A stretch of DNA of 64,000 nt from Ascarosepion bandense. Taxonomy: Eukaryota; Mollusca; Cephalopoda; Sepiida; Sepiidae. A program made the translations under genes and the position numbers. How positions within the stretch are numbered: position 1 is the first letter of the stretch; every line of letters starts with the position of its first letter. Location: NCBI GenBank assembly GCA_037127315.1, contig JBBBDQ010001185.1:346501-410500 (forward strand). The letters are read 5' to 3'. This document shows, one piece after another, positions 45,655-56,974 of this stretch. The notes beneath the pieces are model-generated. The model was not told the DNA's origin, made no database searches, and was given only the letters and a program-made list of their open reading frames with translations.

Positions 45655-46345
45655 ATAGCCACTAAACTAAAATTACACAAAAGAATAAAAAACTAGCAAA
45701 ATTAAAACCATTTATAAAATTAAAAGACTATAAGAACAACTTCACGATCAAACCAACATGCAAAATAGTAAACCCCCAAAAAGCAACATTCGGAAAATAA
45801 GCAAACGAATGCTAGAAAAATATGCTCAAATCTAACAAACGTATTAAACATATTGAACCAACAATGAATTGGTTTAATAACTTTAGCAATAAAGAAACTG
45901 TTCCTTTAGTCAATTTGATCTAAAATACTTCTACTCATCTATTAATAAGAATGCACTAAACAATGCATACAGAAAATCGAATAACAACCCAATATACATT
46001 AACAAGAATTCTTCCACCCCTACCGTATTCAGTCAAATACACATATCTATAAAAAAAAAGTTTAAACAAATTCTGTTAGCTAAAAACAGCAAATTATCAA
46101 ACATTATCAATAAAAATACATTTCAAATTAAAAATAGCTGCATGGATAACATGGAGAAAATGATAACTACAAACAATAAGAAAATACTAAAAAAAACAAA
46201 CAAAAATAACAATAATCATTACAACAACAATAGCATACATCAAGATAACATCATCAAATGTAACCGCAGAAACAAAGAAAACTCTTCACTTAACAAATGT
46301 CTAACAAATAACATAATATATAAGGCTATCTAACTAATAACGTTA
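45655..46345 (+). mobile_element. GIY-YIG-type retroelement with partial reverse transcriptase
   Basis: Plus-strand frames read DAKNIATKLKLHKRIK, then KDYKNNFTIKPTCKIVNPQK then ATFGK. The RT start SQFDLKYFYSSINKNALNNA follows (motif A region, xFDxxxFYxSI). A jump removes the catalytic palm, then NNNPIYINKNSST, NTFQIKNSCMDNMEKMITTN, IIKCNRRNKENSSLNKC and NNIIYKAI. The last parts correspond to YSC...NN, the cysteine cluster (here CNRR...SSLNKC with cysteines lost) and the GIY-YIG start seen at 18983-19273. The element is internally deleted and AT-drifted. It shows that the RT and the GIY-YIG end belong to one element. Confidence 0.6.
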
Positions 46346-46899
46346 ACACAGACGAAAAAAAAATATAGGCACCGTGCAAATAATACCCTTAAAAAAAAAG
46401 ATCTTATAACCGTAAAATGTCTCGCGAAAGAAAAAATACACGAACAATACAACCATATAAAAATAAACATGGAGCCAAAACAGAAAACAATATTCCCAGC
46501 AAAATCAAGGGGAAATTATAAAAAGGGAAACATCATACAGTATTAACAGTAAAAATCGTAAACTGATTAGAAGAAAAAATAGCAGTAATTTGTTTTAGAA
46601 AATAAAATAAACAAGAAAACTGAAACAGTAGTTAAATATAGGCATATATATAAATAAATACTTACTTTACTGTATAAGCACTGATTAAAAATAAACCAAT
46701 AAATATAATAAAAAACTTTAAATAAATAAATAAAACAAATATAATATAAACCTAAAAGAATAATAAATAAACGAGCAAATATTAAACGTGCATGTGTGTT
46801 TCTGTATTTACATATAGATATCTTGATTGCAACGAATGCATGTGAAGACGATCTCTTCTGATGTCTCCGTATTGTTTTCATTCTGTCGAGCGCGCTTTA
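46346..46899. other. AT-rich intergenic DNA
   Basis: Very A-rich on the plus strand. It may include eroded 3' sequence of the preceding element, and nothing is assignable. Confidence 0.4.
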
Positions 46900-48245
46900 C
46901 GTTAACGGCAATCACCCGTTTCTACTCTGCTCGCTCCAACTCTCAATGCAAATGGTGTTCGTAGTGAGCTTTCTCTTCTTCCAAGCTCTTGCGGTCAGCG
47001 TAGCGAACGTTGTGCGAACTCATTCGATTCGTCTGTTTTTAGGGAAGAGGTGTCAAAAACGAGGTATGAAGAATTTATGAACCACCTCCTGGTTGTAGCT
47101 GTTGATTTTGATAACGGGAGGCTGTTCAGCGTCTTGGTCTATCACGTCGTCTTCTTTAGACTGAGGATCAAGCCTTTGGAAAGCTGTCTATTAGTCGCTG
47201 CAGTTGATCTTCAGTGTGTGCTACCAGCGCTGCATCAGCTTCAAAGAGGATGTATTTAGTGAGCACTTCACGGACTTGGGATTTCGCTCTCTGCCGAGAC
47301 AAACTAAACAGTTTGTTCTTGTGTGAAGGTAGACGCCATCAGTTTCAGTTAAAGCCCCAACGCACATTTCAGTATGACTGCAAAGAAGATGCCGAATAAA
47401 GTAAGTGAAAGCATACATCCTTGTTTGACACTTGCTATAGGTATTGAAAGCCTCTGAATAAGTGTCACCGAATTGTACGTTGTCCCTTCATATCCGCATG
47501 AAACGATTGAACACTCTTGAGGGGTTTCGGATAAAAATGACCCTGACGAGCATCCTGAACAAGCCATACCTACTCACAAGATCAAATGCTATTGTGAACT
47601 CGATAAAAATAATGTACACTATGTGTGTCGGTTCTCGGCATTTCTTCTATAATTGTCGAAGGAAGAAAATTGTGTCAATCGTGCAACGCTACGACCTGAA
47701 ACCACACTGGTTTTCAGGATATACTTTTCCAACGAGCTTCTGTAGTCTACCGAGGACACACGGGCAAAAACCTTCCCAACACTGTTCATCAGGGACCTTC
47801 CTCTGTGACTGTTGCAATCGTTTCGGTTCCCATTATTCTTATAAAGGGTGACTATGCTGTAGTCTCTCATATCCTGTGGCACCGTTCCCTCCTCCCAGTA
47901 TTGACAGAGTAGACTCACCATATACTCAAACAAAACACCCTTTGTGCACTTGATAGCGTTTGGTGAAATGCCATCAAATCTTGGTGCCTTTCCTGTGGAT
48001 AACTTGTCAATGGCTCAGCACAGCTCCCCAACAGTCGGCAATGCGTTTAGTCCACGGTGCCTACAGCGTCGTCCGAGATACTGTTTTCCCTGGAGTACAG
48101 TTGCGAGTAGTGCTCCACCCACCTCTCCATTTGTTCGTCTGTGTCCTTGATAATCTCACCGATCTGGATTTCAGTGGTATTGTCTTGCATTTGGTTGAGC
48201 CGATGACTGTCTCGATTCCTTTATACATCCCTTGAATGTCACTAT
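46900..48245 (-). mobile_element. Non-LTR retrotransposon, reverse-transcriptase region
   Basis: Minus-strand frames from high to low coordinate: linker (48240-47940) with RSKQMERWVEH-like residues; 47933-47619 EEGTVPQDMRDYSIVTLYKN then a GRSLMN block (RT fingers); 47567-47349 ASVKQGCMLSLTLFGIFFAV (RT GVRQGCxLSPxLF motif). The catalytic box near 47240 reads EADAALVAHTEDQLQRLIDS, where the family has FADDAALVAH. The end (47150-47050) holds LEVVHxFxYLG-like sequence. The catalytic FADD is damaged (first D lost), and frames are broken. Its clade is not certain. Confidence 0.75.
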
Positions 48246-48579
48246 TTTCGAATGATAAGTGTATGCGAGATCATCAGTTATCATTCTACAGTGAGAAGAA
48301 ATATATTAAATGTTAAATGTGGTTCAAGGCCGAGAAGTTTTTTTTCTTAAGGTCTAACAAATCTCGTTTATGCGTCCACTTGAAGGACGATAAAATGTAC
48401 GTTTTAAAAAACAGTGCTACTTAAACTTGAAGTCAAGTTGGAAGTTTCCATCTGTCTCGGTATCCATATCTTGGTTATTATCTGGACTGCGAGAAACGGA
48501 ATCAAATCTGTTGATGTTTTTTTCGAATTTAAAAAAAAACCTTATGTTTTGTGACGATAGGAATTACTTGTCCATGTGG

Positions 48580-48581
<2 letters not shown>

Positions 48582-48634
<53 letters not shown>
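48582..48634. repeat. (TG)n microsatellite
   Basis: About 26 TG units. Confidence 0.97.
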
Positions 48635-48639
<5 letters not shown>

Positions 48640-49073
48640 GTGGTATAAAGTCCTACCATTTGTGCAATAATGTTCAAATTGTATAGAACCTTTACAACGG
48701 TGATCACAGAGACCGCCAAGTTCCACAGTCGTGGTAGAATATATCTTGAAATAATATTGCTCTTTCTGTTTCGATTAAACAAATATATTTGAAGTGGTGA
48801 GAGCGGAAATGTTTATAGATTCTGCATTACTGCCCCTAGAGTTTGAAAAGGCGGTGTGTTAATAGAACAATAATTATATCAATAACAGAAAACATAAACA
48901 AGTAAATACTGAATTAATAAAGCTATGATTTACCATGCAAGGAAAACACAGACCCAGGCACATGGCTACCAATATATAAAATAACATATTTGTAACTTGT
49001 TTTACGTACGGAAATGAAATCGATCCCAACCAAGTCACAGGAAAAAGTCAATTCATAAAAGTAAAAAAAAAAA

Positions 49074-49296
49074 TCAGTCAGTTAAATGGCACTTCTGATA
49101 CACGTTTCGGTGATCATGTCTCTTTCAATACATGACTGACTTGGCGGAAGTTTTGCTCACGTAAGATTGCTATTTCGTTCTGCGGTAGACTGTTTACCAA
49201 CCAAGACTACAGAACCCAGTCTGTTCTGCTATTTATCCATACCTGGGGGTGAAGAAGAGATGAATATATACCTTTCCCTAGGGTATTTGTGCTTAA
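49074..49296 (-). mobile_element. SINE-1 copy g, head-truncated
   Basis: Tail and body present (catgtctctttcaatacatg ... gggtatttgtgctta). The tRNA-like head is absent, so this is a 5'-truncated or eroded insertion. Confidence 0.82.
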
Positions 49297-50689
49297 GAAA
49301 AACATTAGCTTTTCTTTTAAAACTTAATTATAAAACTTATTATTATGTAATATTTGATCCCAAATCCAAAAGACTTATAACCGGAACTATTTTCCAATCG
49401 ACAATTTGCGTTACGCTTATAGTCTTTCAACTTCAATCACGACTTGATATCAGTAACAACAACAGAAATTTGTATATAGTTTTAAGATTCAGCATCATAA
49501 TGTTGAATGTTTAGAAGAGTATACATCAAAATTATATTTTGATCGGGTTGATGACGTCGTTTGGAAATCGCTTATAAAAAACGTAAAAATAGGTTTTAGT
49601 CACAGGTCAGACATTTTGATAGAGAAAGTTTTATCTGACCTACTTAAGGAACGCATATGTTTCGTTGGGACTTCTACAAATTTATATCTGCTAGCTTTAT
49701 TTCTCTCAACGAGGGAAGTTGTGTTCCTTAAATAGGTCATTCGAACTTTACACTAGCATGGTAGCCTCTCTTGGTAGCGGCACGTTTCAACTTCATTGAC
49801 AAAAAAAAAATGAAACAGGTTCGATTTTTGTCTGGAGACCCACTTGTTCTTTAGTAAGACTTCTCAATTCAGGCTGGTACTTATTAATTTCACCGCTTAA
49901 AAAGAAAAAAAACACAGGGCTAACAATTCAATTACGTATACTCACTAAAAAATAAAGTTTACAGTAATAATGTCAAATTAAAATATTCATTTAAAAATAT
50001 ATATGCATATGTGTGTTGCCTAATGATGAAAAAACTCATTTCACACAAATATGTTTTCACGTGAAATTTCTTAATGCATTTAATTCGGTTGTAAATGTGA
50101 ATCTCGTATATCGGACACTACAGTAATACACCAGTTAGAACTCTTCCGAAAAATGCATCGGCAAACGAAACAGCGATATATGTGGACATTATCACAGAAC
50201 ATAGAGATACGATCTTAATAGGCTATTTTTACTTGTGACACAAACGATCTTGATAGATAAACATTACCAAGTGAATGTTGATAAATAAATTATGTGACAG
50301 CATATTCTGCTAGAAATGTTTGTGTCCGTTGGCGTATACATTTGTAGGTATTATATTATCAGTATTATCGATGTTCTATTAAAAATATGTCAGCAATCAT
50401 TTAAAAATATATTATTTTGTCGGTGAGCTTCAAGAAAATGGAATCTAATAGTATTATTTCATCTAGTAAAGACTTTCCGGAGCAGGTGAAATATAATTAG
50501 GTGTCTATATCGCAAGATAATAAATTATCGTATATATTTAGTTAGGTTGATATGTTACGACATGTCATCTCTTGTTGCGTTAATATCGAATTTTATGTGG
50601 AGTATCCAGTAAGGATAGAACTCAATAATCGTAGTAATGGCCAACTATACTAGCCCCGTTAAGCATTACTCCACACCGAGGCGCTTGCA
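49297..50689. other. intergenic, one small inverted repeat
   Basis: 49636-49655 and 49720-49739 are 20-bp inverted repeats (18 of 20 match) bounding a 104-bp segment. Otherwise unassigned AT-rich DNA. Confidence 0.5.
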
Positions 50690-51060
50690 TATGTTCTTTT
50701 ATTTGACATGTCCCTTCAAGACCTGGGCGATGCTGACTCTTCACAACTGTCTTTTGCAGCTCTTAGTAATGTTTGTGATTTGGTATTTTATACTATCCTT
50801 TCCACTCCCCAATATGAGATCTATTTACACAAGCTTGTCAACTTCCCAAGCCTATTTTCCTCATTATCTCCCAGAAATTTCAACTGTCACTTTTTGATTC
50901 CAAGTACAAATCACTTTTTTGTTTGCATTTTCCCTAAAACTTTCTTGTTGCTTACATGCCCCGCCCATGGCATTCTCAGCATAGAACCACATCTCTGTTT
51001 CTTAAAGCCGCTTCTTCATATGTGAAGAAATTGTCTAGCATTCACTTTTATATAAGACAA
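50690..51060 (-). mobile_element. RTE-like LINE C-terminal fragment
   Basis: The plus-strand text matches 30100-30520 in ordered blocks: cttttgcagctctta, ttcccaagcctattttcc, tcccagaaatttcaactgtc, tttcttgttgcttacatg, ccatggcattctcagcat and gaagaaattgtctagcattc. The minus strand thus encodes the same post-RT tail. Confidence 0.6.
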
Positions 51061-51269
51061 TTAAAAAGAATGTATACATATTTATCTATTCTCTATTTAT
51101 TTATTCTCATGCACAAGGCACACTGAAGTCTTTCAGCCATATCTGCCAAATTCTCTTTCAACCTCTTCAAAAGCGTTTACGCGGCCTTGTAGGTGATTAA
51201 TTAACAGGATATATAAAAATCTCTATGCAGTTTTCTTAAATAATTCTCTTAATCAATATTCTTTTATGT

Positions 51270-51481
51270 GCTGTGTCCTTTCAGTACGTAGGTGATCAGG
51301 GCCCTCCACATCTTTCTGTCGCTTGGTGCTCTTAATATATTTTATCCTGTTATTTCTCCCAAACTGCTTTGCCATCCATTTGTTTAAGCCCATGTCAAAC
51401 GCTGTTTTCCCTGTCTCTCTTTCCCTCTATCCATCCTGTGAGTATCCAAGTCCTCCTTAACTCTCTCTCTCTTTCTCTCTC

Positions 51482-51531
<50 letters not shown>

Positions 51532-51740
51532 GCTTCCTGATGTTAAGTTTCATTTTGTTTTCATTCACTCCAAAACCTCGTCGTTGGTCACATGTTCGAA
51601 CCATGGTATTTTCAGCATCTTTCTGTAAAATTGCATTTCTGTTGCTTCGAACTTCTCCTTCATCTTTAAGGAGATTCTCCAGCATTAGCTGATATATAGG
51701 AGTACAGATATCACATAAGTCCAGCAGTCGTTAACATTGA
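51270..51740 (-). mobile_element. RTE-like LINE C-terminal fragment interrupted by (CT)n
   Basis: Minus-strand frame 51685-51395 reads MLENLLKDEGEVRSNRNAIL, then NTMVRTCDQRRGFG, then a run of Glu-Arg from the simple repeat, then TWILTGWIEGKRDRENS. The ends match the family tail (...LTGRIEGKRDRGRQR). The (CT)n array at 51460-51528 has expanded inside the former coding sequence while keeping the frame. Confidence 0.7.
51460..51528. repeat. (CT)n microsatellite inside a LINE tail
   Basis: About 30 CT units with a few interruptions at the left end. Confidence 0.95.
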
Positions 51741-53120
51741 TCTTTCTCGAAAATTTACATTTCAAATGAGTTCATTGTATGTTATATCGTATACAGCAAT
51801 GCAGAAAAGCAATAATTTCAAACAATTATTTATTGATGAAATATTCTAATACAGCCTTTAGTTACAATTGTTTTACAAATAAAAGATGTATAATGCCTGG
51901 TTCTCTAGACAAAGAACAAACAACGTATATTTATAAATACAAACTTATATTTTTATTCTTCCTAAGCGACGGTTGTGCGGAGTGGTAGTCAGAGGGAATC
52001 ACACATATACAAGGAAGTTGTCGAGAGTCGTTGACTTGCGGATGTTATCTTCTCTTTTTTCTTCTATGTGTTCTCTCAATCTTCTCCCGGTGTTCTCCTC
52101 TCCTCCAGAAAAACCCCGATCTTAGATAAGCTGAAATTTCCACGTATTTTTACCTTCTCGAGTTTTCGCTTAATTGTGTCATCTATGGCTAGGCACAATC
52201 ATTTTCGCCGATTATTGCCTTTGAAGACGGTTACCTTTGATTTAATCACACTTCTGTCGTCGGTACTGTTTATATTTTCTGCCTTCGACGTCAACCACGC
52301 TTCTGTCGGTCTTGCTTTTGATGTCGGGTCACAGAAATATATTACATAAATACTTGTAATATGAAATGAGATATATGCTGGTAATGCAGTGGTTATCTTT
52401 TTTGTACTACAGTTCACCCAGTACAATAATCGAGAAATGGCTACTTAATGTAAAATGATAATGATGAATGAAGTGTATGATATTAATGAAAAAGACGATT
52501 GTAGGAAATGAAAATTAAGAAGACAAGGAAGATAGATGAAGATTCACTAAAATTGTAGTTTTCAAGGAAGTAGTCATGCGTGCGGAAATCTGTTCTACAA
52601 AAGAGGCAATTCTTGGTAAAAAGCTGTTCGAGAGGAACTTCCTAATTATATTTAGAACATTGAGGAAATGAAAGGGATTTATCTGCATGGAAGTGGTCGT
52701 AGCTGTAAATGTTTGAAATGGTGAAACTAAAGAATAGTGTTAATCTGAACATTTGCCATGGAAATAATTCATCAATATTTCTTCACATAGACTGCACACA
52801 GCCTGCTTATAAGAATTTTATTTTTCCTAAAGTAATAATAACTCATTGCAGCCCTAGTTTTAAATATTTTCATTATCATATATTTTTCATAGATTTGAAA
52901 AATGTCTTTGGGATATATAATGAAAGACATCTTGTGAACGTTCTTGTTTACAACACAGCATCCCATCTTGCCATAAAAAATAGACACTGCACAATCTTCG
53001 TTTGTTTCATTGTGTTGTTTTCTATTTTCAAAATCAGTATTAAATGATAGATTAACAAATTGACTGTTAGGAACATTCTTTCTGGACCTCTCGAAACTAC
53101 CTTCTCTTGAGATCTCATTT
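51741..53120. other. intergenic, unassigned frames
   Basis: 52068-52349 is open for 93 codons on the plus strand in a locally less AT-rich stretch (51970-52330), which could be a retroelement terminal region. 52709-53047 is open for 112 codons but AT-driven. I recognise neither. Confidence 0.4.
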
Positions 53121-53129
53121 AATATAGGT

Positions 53130-53660
53130 GATTCCAGAAGAAGTGTCTATCTTCTATGTGTTTGATCCTTTTTGAAGATGGTTGAGCATATTTCTACAAA
53201 ATCCCTATTGTATGTTACTCAAAGTAACATCTGTCCTTCTATCATCCCTCTTTGTCCTTGTTCTAACATCCATTCACACAAACTCGTTTAGATTATTTGC
53301 TATTTCTTCCCGCTTCTTCTTGCCTTCAATATGCCATGTGAGTGGGTAATTTTCCAAGCCTACTTTCTACATTATCCGTGACTAAAGTTTTGGCTGTCTC
53401 TTTCTGATTGTTAGCAGCATTTTCCATACAGTTCCAATTATTAAAACTTTCTCGTTACTCGTTGGCTCTTTCATGGTATTCATAATTACTGTCGCTTTAA
53501 GTTTCTGTTAGAAAATTGTCCTTAATTCACTGATATATAAGGTTAAAATCTTACATAGTAGTTCAGCACACTTTTCTTTGTTTCATAGAAACATCTTTCA
53601 CTGTTTCTATGCGGCTTCGGATTTTTTGTGCCACAATTTCCGTCAGATTGTTGACGAGTT
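53130..53660 (-). mobile_element. RTE-like LINE C-terminal fragment
   Basis: A third, more diverged plus-strand match to the 30100-30620 blocks: attttccaagcctactttct, aagttttggctgtctctttc, actttctcgttactcgttgg, agtagttcagcacacttttc then tttgtttc. The same minus-strand tail sequence is implied. Confidence 0.55.
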
Positions 53661-54469
53661 GATACAGATTAATTAACCAAATTTACTAAAAACAAAATCA
53701 AGGCAAAATTTTTTATACCAGTCCATTAACATTAAATAACATGCGATTTATAAGAAATTATTTAAGTTTTCATCATGGCAGTATGAAAAAGATATTGAGG
53801 TTAAAAGCACTGAGAGATTGTGTGCGTTTATTTGCTTCATAACTGAAATGAAAATGACAGTATTAATTTCTACTGATTGAAAAAAAAACATGAAGCGAAT
53901 ATTTCGTCAATTATATTAATATCTACTCCGTAGAGAAATAAAAATCTACCAGAGATTATTCAGATAAAATCTCACAGAAAAAAAATTAATTTTTTTTATT
54001 TCACTTCAATGGCGCGGAAAATTGAACAGCAAGCCTCGTTCTAGAAATTTTTGCAATATTTAAGATAACTAAAATAAAACTTCTCTTAACGTTTAGAAAT
54101 GTTACTTTTATCCAAGACGACTTACCGCTAACCGAAAACGGCGTTGATGCTGTCAAGGAACTAATGAGACCTCTTATCATAAAACAATTCCTGATTTGTA
54201 TAACCTACTAAAACCAATTATGGTTATTCCCATGTGAATAAAAACAGAAAATTTGTATTTACTCTGCTGTAGCTATGCTATTTAAATATAATTTTTACGT
54301 TCATTCATCATGAAATACCACCAAAGACTAACTGAACATTTTCTTGTCTTACTGTAATCCGAAAGCAAAAATTAAAATAAAAATTAAATGTCTTCTAAAT
54401 TTGACGAATTGAACTGAGAAAATTTCAGCATAGAAAATAATGAAAAATATTGGAATATCGTTAAACTAA

Positions 54470-54766
54470 AATAACAAAAAAATGAACATGAAGAAATGAG
54501 ACAAAATAAATAAAGATTAAAAAAGGAAAATGAACAGAGGGGGGGAGAGAGCGATTGAGAGAGAGTAAGCCTTGAGAATGTAGGAAACATGCAGAAATGA
54601 AAGAGTAACCTAAACTTAAAGAGGGAAAATGAATAAGAGAGAAATAAATAAATACAATAAGAGGGGGTGAGAAACAAGAAGAAATGACAGAGAACAAAGA
54701 TTAAAGAAAGAAAATGAAGAAAACGAAGCAGAAAGTGGCACAGTAAATCAAAAGGATGTGAGAAAC

Positions 54767-54809
<43 letters not shown>

Positions 54810-54960
54810 ACGATGTGGGTGAGAATAATTAGAAAATGAAAGAGAGCAAAAATTAGAGAGGGAAAACGAAAAAGAGAATGAAAGAGACGCTGTAAATAAA
54901 AAGGGAATTAACGTAAAGATAGACAAAAAATTGATAGGGGGAAATTGTACGAGTCGCCTA
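54470..54960. repeat. Purine-rich tract with (AAGA)n core
   Basis: The plus strand is almost all A and G for about 490 bases, with about ten aaga units at 54771-54808. The 209-codon minus-strand frame here is Phe/Ser/Leu low complexity and not a gene. Such tracts can form triplex DNA. Confidence 0.85.
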
Positions 54961-55013
54961 TTTGAAAAAAGAATGCTTGAAACAAAACTTCTGGATTTTA
55001 CCCAAGTCTTCAT

Positions 55014-56220
55014 AACAAGAATAGGGAACTGATTTTCCTCAAGTTCATAATCTTTAAAATTCCAATTAGAAAAAAAATATTTTAAAATTGTATAAAATAG
55101 ATGATCACAATCACGAATAACTCATTCGAGCTGTTGCATCACATCTATTGGAGTCGTAGCAGCATTGTGTGTGTGTGTAGTGCATCCCTAGTTTTGAATT
55201 CAGAGTTGTCCGCCTTCTATATTGTTTGGCCTACCATTATATTGATTACAAAAAGTTTAAATTTAGTTTTCTTTCTCTTCTAGAGGGTCTGCCATGCAAG
55301 GCAAGAGAACCCAGTCTTTTCTACTAGAGGAATGTATTCATGCTTTTACGAAGGTCGTAAGTGCGAATTAAACAAAACTGATTTGGTCGGAATTTGAAGG
55401 CATTGATAAACGTTTCGTTGCCTGATATTTGCATTAAAAGTAAATGGAGTTATCCGTTGGTTAAATTCTCTTACTTTTAATTAATTGAGCAAATATCTTT
55501 GGATTTTTGTTGTGAATAGAAATCTTTTTAGCCAGTTTAAATTTAGTGCTAATGTATGTTATAATGGTTAGCCAATTTTTTAGGTGGTGTATTATATTAT
55601 ATATATATATATTTATATTATTAATTTTATGCCCTTTTCATCTTATTTCCGGTGTTGCGATCAGATAAGTGAGGTATATAATAAATCTGAATGAAGCCTC
55701 CTGGCATAACTTAATATGAGAAAATTATAGACAAACAAAAATATGTGAGATATGGCAAAGCTCATGAAGAGCTTATATTTCCTGTCTGCGTGTTTATTTA
55801 GCAGTCGTAGAACAACAATCTGAGTATAAAAAGCAACATGAATACTACGAAAGGAGGATGGGCAAAATATAAATAAAGAATGTCACATTGGTTTTTGAAT
55901 GTTCTCGCTTAATATTTACAAACATTTAAGATAGAAATCCTTAATTCAAAATTATACAATTCATATTCTTCGTTTTATTGTTATTATTATTGATGTTATT
56001 GATGTTCAGTGGGTGAGCAATGTGGCAAAAAAGTGAGATCGAGGTAGAAATATAGGCATTGCAATGTATCCATCATGACGACTAATCAAAGGAGAGCAAA
56101 TTAAGCATATGCACCACAAACATATTTTGATAAAAGCAGAACTTAACATTGCAGGCGGGGACCAGTTAGAAGTGCATTCAGGTCGGGCAGTCCAGTCTGT
56201 GCAGGTGGTCTCCAATGGAG
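55014..56220. other. intergenic, nothing recognised
   Basis: AT-rich DNA with a short TA run near 55590. Nothing is assignable. Confidence 0.4.
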
Positions 56221-56224
56221 ACTA

Positions 56225-56701
56225 TGTTATATATCGCCGTACGACGACAAAACAACAAACACGCATATATAAAAATATAAGGTTATATATATTTTTATTA
56301 ATGACGACGAACCGTGTGGAATAGAGAACAGGAGAGTGAGAGCGCACATAGAATGGGTTGACGGGAGTGTAGTCTTGCCTGTGGTGTTTCTCTGCTTCCA
56401 CTGGCCGTTCTCTGCTGGCGAATCCGTGTGTCGAGGTCTTTATATAGTCTTCTAGAACCGGGACTTTCCTTCCGGTCCTGCCTCGCCCACGCAACGCCCA
56501 CGTAATTCCCAGAGACACCTGTTCTGTTTGCCTCCGTAGTCATTTCCGCCGCTGTCGGAAATAAGGTCAAACGACATCCGCTCCGGCCTCGACAGGATGT
56601 ATTTCACAAACACCCGCCCTGCCGCTCGGCGACCCCTCCACCGACGGGAAACACCATCGCTTGCATCACTTCCTCGGGTGGGGCCAGACTGTTATATTAC
56701 A
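56225..56701 (-). mobile_element. Solo LTR with 4-bp target duplication
   Basis: On the minus strand it begins tgtaatataacag and ends cgatatataaca, giving TG...CA ends, 477 bp long. It is flanked by acta at both 56221-56224 and 56702-56705. Internally a TATA box (gactatataaagacc, about 56445) and a polyadenylation signal (aataaaaa, about 56300) are placed as in U3-R-U5. It is strikingly GC-rich compared with the surroundings. The absence of any internal region fits recombination between two LTRs. A 4-bp duplication is compatible with Gypsy or Pao-type integration. Confidence 0.88.
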
Positions 56702-56974
56702 ACTATTCCAAAGCATTAAATATGACTGACAAGTCACTTTGGATGCCTCACCCTTTAAACTAAAAATAAAGACATGTTCTCCATACACGGTTCCCCAGTA
56801 CTTCTGATAATGAATAGTGATGCACAGTGAGTGAGCCGCTAGGAAAATGCCCAGTTAGTTACAGTCAGTAGGCTAACAAGCAAATCTGTGATACAGAATG
56901 GGATATTTATTTTAGTTTATTTTTATTCCCCAAGACTAAACATGAAAACCACTACCTGGTATATAACCAAGGAA

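Noticed and set aside
52068..52349. 93-codon plus-strand frame in a less AT-rich stretch, considered as a host exon
   Set aside because: No splice-consistent boundaries or domain are visible, and it could equally be a terminal region of a retroelement.
54384..55013. 209-codon minus-strand open frame, one of the longest in the window
   Set aside because: It is a shadow of an almost pure purine tract, giving only Phe, Ser, Leu and His. No domain or start context is seen.
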